Positions 35,024-38,767 of a stretch of 38,767 bases of DNA are shown piece after piece. The DNA comes from Gemmatimonadota bacterium (GTDB taxonomy: Bacteria > Gemmatimonadota > Gemmatimonadetes > Longimicrobiales > Gaopeijiaceae): contig JAUIKL010000013.1 in NCBI GenBank assembly GCA_030430625.1, positions 1 to 38,767 on the forward strand. Reading direction: 5' to 3'. The notes under the pieces were generated by a model, which saw only the letters and a program-made list of their open reading frames with translations, had not been told where the DNA came from and made no database searches. Within the stretch, counting starts at the first letter, position 1; the number at the start of each line of letters is the position of its first letter. The translations under genes were made by a program, and so were the position numbers.

Positions 35024-35039
35024 TGAGAATATATTCCCA
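35024..35039. promoter_or_regulatory. AT-rich near-palindrome, candidate Fur/Zur-type operator overlapping a -10 region
   Basis: TGAGAATATATTCCCA is a 16-base near-palindrome with 7 of 8 pairs complementary. It is strikingly AT-rich in this GC-rich window, and it sits 33 bases before the DUF3299 start. TATATT inside it could be the -10 hexamer of the plus-strand operon. Its form resembles Fur-family boxes, and the neighbouring metal genes suggest Zur; the identity of the regulator is inference. Confidence 0.5.
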
Positions 35040-35071
35040 TCGGCGCCACTGGTTCCCCATCAGCACCTCCC

Positions 35072-35614
35072 ATGACCTCATCGAAATTCGTGTCCGGGCT
35101 TCGTAAGCTCACGACGGCGCTCGTCGCCGTCTGGGCCGTTTCGCTCATTCTCACGTCCGGGCCGCGCACGGTGCGCGGAAGCTCCGAAGCCGCACTCCCC
35201 GAGCCGGATCCGGTCTCCGCCGCGCTCCTCAGCGCCGACGTGGACGATCCTCCCGAGGTGCTCTGGAAGGTCCTGGCCGGACTCGACTACGCGAACGGAA
35301 ACATCTCGGACGAACTGCAGCCCTTCGTCGGAGAGGTGGTCAAGGTACCCGGCTTCATGCTCCCCCTGGAGGATTGGGCGGAAGAAGCCTCGGAGTTCCT
35401 ACTCGTGCCGTACGTCGGCGCGTGTGTACACACGCCGCCGCCACCGCCGAACCAGCTCGTCTACATCGAGATGGAAGGTGCCGAGTCGGTACCGGTATCC
35501 TTCTGGGATCCCGTCTGGATCCACGGCACGCTCGAGATCGAAGAGACGACGAACGTCTACGGTTCGGTGAGCTTCAAGATGGTCGGCACGACGGTCGAAC
35601 CGTACGAGTGGTGA
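35072..35614 (+). CDS. DUF3299 family exported protein, copy 2, first gene of the metal ABC operon
   Basis: A 180-residue protein with a basic N-terminus and hydrophobic signal (LTTALVAVWAVSLILTSG). The DUF3299 core is WKVLAGLDYANGN, VKVPGFMLPLEDW, EFLLVPYVGACVHTPPPPP and NQLVYIEME, nearly the same as the copy at 29695. The Cys-x-His and Pro run are intact. The two copies differ in their N-terminal third and C-terminal tail, so they are paralogues rather than a recent duplication. Its TGA overlaps the GTG of the ABC ATPase. In the Vibrio zrg operons a DUF3299 protein accompanies ZrgA and a MacB-like transporter, as I recall, which matches this layout. Confidence 0.9.
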   Translation: MTSSKFVSGLRKLTTALVAVWAVSLILTSGPRTVRGSSEAALPEPDPVSAALLSADVDDPPEVLWKVLAGLDYANGNISDELQPFVGEVVKVPGFMLPLEDWAEEASEFLLVPYVGACVHTPPPPPNQLVYIEMEGAESVPVSFWDPVWIHGTLEIEETTNVYGSVSFKMVGTTVEPYEW

Positions 35615-36300
35615 CCGACGACACAGCGTGCATCCGGGCCACCGCGCTCACATTCTCGTACGGCAAGGGACCGAACGTACTCGACATCCCCGAGATGACG
35701 ATTCGTTCGGGCGAGCGCGTATTCCTCCACGGGCCGTCCGGTAGCGGCAAGACGACGCTCCTCGGACTCGTCGCCGGTGTGCTGAAACCCACCCCGGGCT
35801 CACTCGAAGTCCTGGGCAAGGACGTGGGAGCACTCTCGTCACCGGCGCGGGATCGTCTCCGCGCGTCTCACATCGGATACGTCTTCCAGATGTTCAACCT
35901 GATCCCGTATCTCAACGTGCGGGACAACATCGCCCTTCCCGTCCGGATCAACGCGGATCGACGTAGGCGACTGGACGGACCGGTCGACGAAGCCGTGACG
36001 GAAGCGGCCGCACATCTGGGGATCGAGCACCTGCTCACTGAAAAGGTCACCCGACTCAGCGTCGGTCAGCAGCAACGAGTGGCGGCCGCACGCGCCATCC
36101 TGGGGTCGCCCGAGCTCATCATCGCGGACGAACCGACATCGGCGCTGGACGCCGACCGACGCCATGCCTTCCTGGAGCTGCTCTTCAAAAACGTCGAACA
36201 GTCCGGATCGACGCTCCTCTTCGTGAGCCACGACATGGGCCTCGCCGACCAGTTCGACCGTCCGCTTTCCCTGCCCGAGCTCAATCGCGCCAGCGCCTGA
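35611..36300 (+). CDS. ABC transporter ATP-binding protein, MacB/LolD type
   Basis: A 229-residue ATPase. Walker A is GPSGSGKTT, the Q-loop region is IGYVFQMFNLIPYLNVRDNI, the signature is LSVGQQQRVAAARAI, Walker B is LIIADEPTSALD, and the H-loop is LLFVSHDMGLA. The FQ..NLIPYLNVRDNI segment and short length put it with the MacB/LolD/FtsE-like group, which pairs with FtsX-type permeases. GTG 35611 overlaps the DUF3299 stop; the GTG immediately before it is equally possible. The permease gene starts one base after its TGA. Confidence 0.95.
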   Translation: MTDDTACIRATALTFSYGKGPNVLDIPEMTIRSGERVFLHGPSGSGKTTLLGLVAGVLKPTPGSLEVLGKDVGALSSPARDRLRASHIGYVFQMFNLIPYLNVRDNIALPVRINADRRRRLDGPVDEAVTEAAAHLGIEHLLTEKVTRLSVGQQQRVAAARAILGSPELIIADEPTSALDADRRHAFLELLFKNVEQSGSTLLFVSHDMGLADQFDRPLSLPELNRASA

Positions 36301-36301
36301 T

Positions 36302-37561
36302 ATGCTCATCCTCAACCTCGCTCGGCAGTCGCTGACGAACCGCATCCTCACGACGTCCCTGACGGCTCTGTCCATCGCCTTCAGCGTGGCACTCCTCGTC
36401 GGCGTGGAGAATGTCCGCACAGGGATGAGGGAGAGCTTCTCGAACACCGTGAGTGGCACCGACCTCATCGTCGGCTCTCGGGGAGGCACGATCCAACTCC
36501 TCCTGTACTCGGTGTTCGGTATGGGCTCCCCCGTGGCCAACATCTCGTACGAGACGTGGAAGGAGTGGGACGAACACTCGGCGGTCTCGTGGACGATCCC
36601 CTATGCGCTCGGCGACAGCCATCGCGGGTTCCGCGTCATCGGCACCAACGAGAGCTTCTACGAGCGCTACAAGTATCGGGGCGGCCAATCGCTCGCCCTT
36701 GCCGAGGGCCGAGAGGCCGGGGGCGTCTTCGATGTCGTGCTCGGAGCCGAAGTCGCGGCCCGCCTCGGATACGCCCTGGGTGAGAACATCGCGGTCACCC
36801 ACGGCATGGGCGGCTTCATGGACCACGACCAGATGCCCTTCGAAGTCGTCGGCATCCTGGATCGAACGTTCACTCCGGTCGACCGCGCCATCTACGTCAC
36901 CCTGGAGGGTATCTCGGCCATCCACATGGGCTGGGAAACCGGGGCCCCACCGATGATGGGGGAGGAGGTCGCACCCGAAGAGGTGCTGGCCATGGAGGAG
37001 ATCCCGGTCACCCAGATCACCTCCTTCTTCCTCGGTGCCGAGTCACGCGCATTCACCCTTCAGCTGCAGCGCGACATTTCGACGAACGAGGAGGAGCCAC
37101 TCACCGCGGTGATCCCGGGCGTTGCTCTGGCGGAGATGTGGCGCGGGATCGGCTACGCCGAGGACGGACTCCGGGTGATTTCCGGGTTCGTCGTCCTCGT
37201 CGGCATCCTCGGCATGCTCGTGTCGATCTACACCTCGCTCGACGCACGACGCCGGGAGATGGCGATCCTGCGTGCACTGGGCGCCGGGCCGCGGCGCATC
37301 GTCTCCCTCCTCGTCCTCGAGGCCGGTCTCCTCTCGGCGATCGGCGCCTTCCTCGGCGTCTTGTTCGTCTATGGTGGGCTCACCGTTCTACAACCGTGGC
37401 TCGAGGGGCGCTTCGGGCTTCAAATCCCGATCCAGATGCTCGACACGACACAGATGATCTACGTCGGCGCCGTCGTCGTCCTCGGCTTCGTGGCCGGGTT
37501 GGTCCCCGCCATCAAGGCATACCGGACCGCGCTGCACGACGGGCTGTCGGTACGGGTTTAG
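36302..37561 (+). CDS. ABC transporter permease, FtsX/MacB type
   Basis: A 419-residue permease with the four-helix MacB/FtsX layout. There is one N-terminal membrane helix (TTSLTALSIAFSVALLVGV), a large periplasmic domain of about 240 residues, and three C-terminal helices (VISGFVVLVGILGMLVSIY; EAGLLSAIGAFLGVLFVYGG; MIYVGAVVVLGFVAGLVPAI). Between the helices lies the cytoplasmic coupling motif RRREMAILRALGA. This class usually drives periplasmic or lipoprotein-handling mechanics rather than classical solute import. So if the cluster takes up metal like Vibrio ZrgDE, the mechanism is unusual. The periplasmic domain has scattered His and Asp (GMGGFMDHDQMP) but no obvious metal cluster. Confidence 0.93.
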   Translation: MLILNLARQSLTNRILTTSLTALSIAFSVALLVGVENVRTGMRESFSNTVSGTDLIVGSRGGTIQLLLYSVFGMGSPVANISYETWKEWDEHSAVSWTIPYALGDSHRGFRVIGTNESFYERYKYRGGQSLALAEGREAGGVFDVVLGAEVAARLGYALGENIAVTHGMGGFMDHDQMPFEVVGILDRTFTPVDRAIYVTLEGISAIHMGWETGAPPMMGEEVAPEEVLAMEEIPVTQITSFFLGAESRAFTLQLQRDISTNEEEPLTAVIPGVALAEMWRGIGYAEDGLRVISGFVVLVGILGMLVSIYTSLDARRREMAILRALGAGPRRIVSLLVLEAGLLSAIGAFLGVLFVYGGLTVLQPWLEGRFGLQIPIQMLDTTQMIYVGAVVVLGFVAGLVPAIKAYRTALHDGLSVRV

Positions 37562-37567
37562 GCCTCA

Positions 37568-38239
37568 ATGCCCGTCCGGTCGGTGCGCAGGAGTGGGGCG
37601 GATGGCCCCATCGGTCTGCGCAGCTCGTTGGCGGCGTTGACCCTGCTCTGCGCCCTGGCGACGTCCGCGTCGGCGCAGTCCGCACCGGCCGGCTCCCTGT
37701 CGGGCGCCGACTCGCTGGGATGGACGCGTGGCGACCCGAACGCACCCATCACGGTGGTCGAGTTCACGGACATGTCGTGTCCGTACTGCGCCGACTTCCA
37801 CCAGGGCACACGGCGGGCCCTGATCGACGAGTTCGTCGAGGGCGGGCAGGTTCGCTGGATCACGCTCACCTACGTCTCGGGGATCTACCCGAACTCGGAT
37901 GCGCTCACCCTGGCTGCCGAATGTGCCGGATCCCAGGGTCACTACGAGAACTTTCTGACCGTGGCCTACGCCGAGCGCGAGCGGTGGCTCACCGCGACCG
38001 ACGCGGCGGCCATGGCCGAGGCGAGACGCTTCGCCGAGACACTCGAACTGGATGTCGATGCGTTCGAATCGTGTCGGGCAGACCCTCTCGTGGCCGAACG
38101 CGCACTCGCCGTCATGAACATGGCCCGCGCGAGCGGTGTCCGCGGCACCCCCACCTGGTTCGTGGACGGCTTCCCCGTGATGGGAGCGCTCCCCCTGGGG
38201 TACGCACGCAGCTTCATCACCTCGCAGCTACCGGGCTGA
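37568..38239 (+). CDS. DsbA-like thiol-disulfide oxidoreductase
   Basis: A 223-residue exported protein with signal peptide LAALTLLCALATSASAQ and a thioredoxin fold containing CPYC (Cys71, Cys74) after VVEFTDMS. It has the DsbA-type helical insertion and the cis-Pro loop GTPTWFVDG near the C-terminus. CPYC with VEFTDxxCPYC is typical of the DsbA/Thioredoxin_4 family (BdbD-like). It starts six bases after the permease stop, so it is part of the metal ABC operon. There it may keep the Cys of DUF3299 in the right redox state or act as a general oxidoreductase. Confidence 0.93.
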   Translation: MPVRSVRRSGADGPIGLRSSLAALTLLCALATSASAQSAPAGSLSGADSLGWTRGDPNAPITVVEFTDMSCPYCADFHQGTRRALIDEFVEGGQVRWITLTYVSGIYPNSDALTLAAECAGSQGHYENFLTVAYAERERWLTATDAAAMAEARRFAETLELDVDAFESCRADPLVAERALAVMNMARASGVRGTPTWFVDGFPVMGALPLGYARSFITSQLPG

Positions 38240-38240
38240 G

Positions 38241-38268
38241 CGGGCGGCCCGCAGGAGCGAGCCGCCCG
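38241..38268. terminator. Inverted repeat between the convergent DsbA-like and His-rich lipoprotein genes
   Basis: CGGGCGGC at 38241-38248 pairs with GCCGCCCG at 38261-38268 across a 12-base loop, in the 40-base gap between convergent stops. It is GC-rich with no U-tract, so it is a probable but not strong bidirectional terminator. Confidence 0.55.
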
Positions 38269-38279
38269 TCTCCGTACGC

Positions 38280-38750
38280 CTACGGCGCTTCCACGTGGGC
38301 GTGCACCGGCTGTGTCACCAGATCGGCGTGTCCGGAGCCGACGGCCCCGTGCATCAAGCTGAACGTGACGTCGGTTTCCCCGACGGACTCGCCGTGGAGA
38401 TGGCCACCGAACTCGCCCGGCGTATCCTGCTCGAACTCAGCGATGGCCTCGTTCTCGACCTCGACCATCAGGTAGAACTCGGACGTGTCGAAGTCGATCA
38501 CGTCCCCATCCTCGTCGAGAAACTCGACATCGATATGGGGCGTCTCCTCGCCGACCTCCACCTCCATCTCCCCGGTCCACGTGTTCGTGTCCCACGAAAA
38601 CGTGGCGATGGTCGCGCCGTTCATCACGAGACGAAGCGCGTCGGCGTCCCCGTGTTCTTCGACGTCGGTGGGAGAGTCGTCGCATGCCGCGAGGGCGAGC
38701 GAACCGAAGATGGCCAACGCCAGGAAGGACGATCTGAAGCGAAACTGCAT
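38280..38750 (-). CDS. Small lipoprotein with scattered histidines, possible metal-binding protein
   Basis: A 156-residue lipoprotein: LALAAC with Cys23. The mature protein is Glu/Asp-rich with beta-strand patterns (ADALRLVMNGATIATFSW, GEMEVEVGEETPHIDVEFLD, EFYLMVEVENEA). A C-terminal part holds most of eight histidines (GGHLHGESVG, SLMHGAVGSGHADL, QPVHAHVEAP). The His distribution and its place beside the DUF2796/DUF3299/ABC cluster suggest a periplasmic or surface metal-binding role. No family is named. The ATG at 38750 lies 17 bases from the window edge, so the promoter is not visible. Confidence 0.78.
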   Translation of the reverse strand: MQFRFRSSFLALAIFGSLALAACDDSPTDVEEHGDADALRLVMNGATIATFSWDTNTWTGEMEVEVGEETPHIDVEFLDEDGDVIDFDTSEFYLMVEVENEAIAEFEQDTPGEFGGHLHGESVGETDVTFSLMHGAVGSGHADLVTQPVHAHVEAP

Positions 38751-38767
38751 GGTATGACTCCTGAGAT

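Overview
This is a 38.8 kb window of dense, high-GC bacterial chromosome with short intergenic gaps. No stretch over 300 bases lacks a gene, and I see no tRNA, rRNA, CRISPR array, insertion sequence, phage gene or integrase. The gene mix (many exported proteins and lipoproteins, beta-barrels, a kinase-TolB-TPR protein, AMPK-beta-like glycan-binding domains beside an ECF sigma factor, a cytochrome c', short-chain threonine dehydrogenase) points to a Gram-negative, probably Gemmatimonadota-like environmental organism. That placement is inference from gene content, not a phylogenetic result.

Region 1 (1-4.3 kb, minus strand) is a housekeeping operon, read yebC - ruvC - ruvA - ruvB - small lipoprotein - queA, covering Holliday junction processing and queuosine tRNA modification. 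Most junctions are 4-base start/stop overlaps. ruvC and queA both lack an ATG, GTG or TTG start at the expected place. Region 2 (4.5-12 kb) holds a type IV pilin, a beta-barrel outer-membrane protein, two exported amidase-signature hydrolases, a MATE exporter and a periplasmic cytochrome c'. Region 3 (12-14.5 kb) has a small coiled-coil protein and the kbl-tdh pair that converts threonine to glycine and acetyl-CoA.

Region 4 (14.7-17.8 kb) is the most distinctive block. It is a tightly coupled operon of an ECF sigma factor, a membrane-anchored probable anti-sigma factor whose outer part is a glycogen-binding (CBM48/AMPK-beta-like) domain, a beta-barrel-like protein ending in a second such domain, and a secreted helical protein. 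It looks like a glycan-responsive envelope signalling system. Region 5 (17.8-23.6 kb) has small lipoproteins, a beta-lactamase-fold hydrolase, thiC under a TPP riboswitch, a ZntB/CorA-type metal transporter and a small YvlD-like membrane protein. Region 6 (23.7-26 kb) is a kinase-like protein with a degenerate catalytic loop and a deleted activation segment, fused to a TolB-like domain and TPR-like repeats.

Region 7 (26-30.2 kb) holds an uncharacterised secreted-protein pair divergent from a CopC-like protein, a c-type cytochrome lipoprotein with a His/Met-rich tail, and a DUF3299 protein. Region 8 (30.2-34.2 kb) has two divergent exported metallopeptidases, an AbgB-like M20 enzyme and a PSMA-like M28 enzyme with complete zinc ligands. 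Region 9 (34.2-38.8 kb) is a probable transition-metal (zinc-like) system: a His-rich DUF2796/ZrgA-like lipoprotein is divergent from an operon of a second DUF3299 protein, a MacB-type ABC ATPase and permease, and a DsbA-like protein. A His-rich lipoprotein converges on that operon. The shared promoter region carries two inverted repeats that could be operators.
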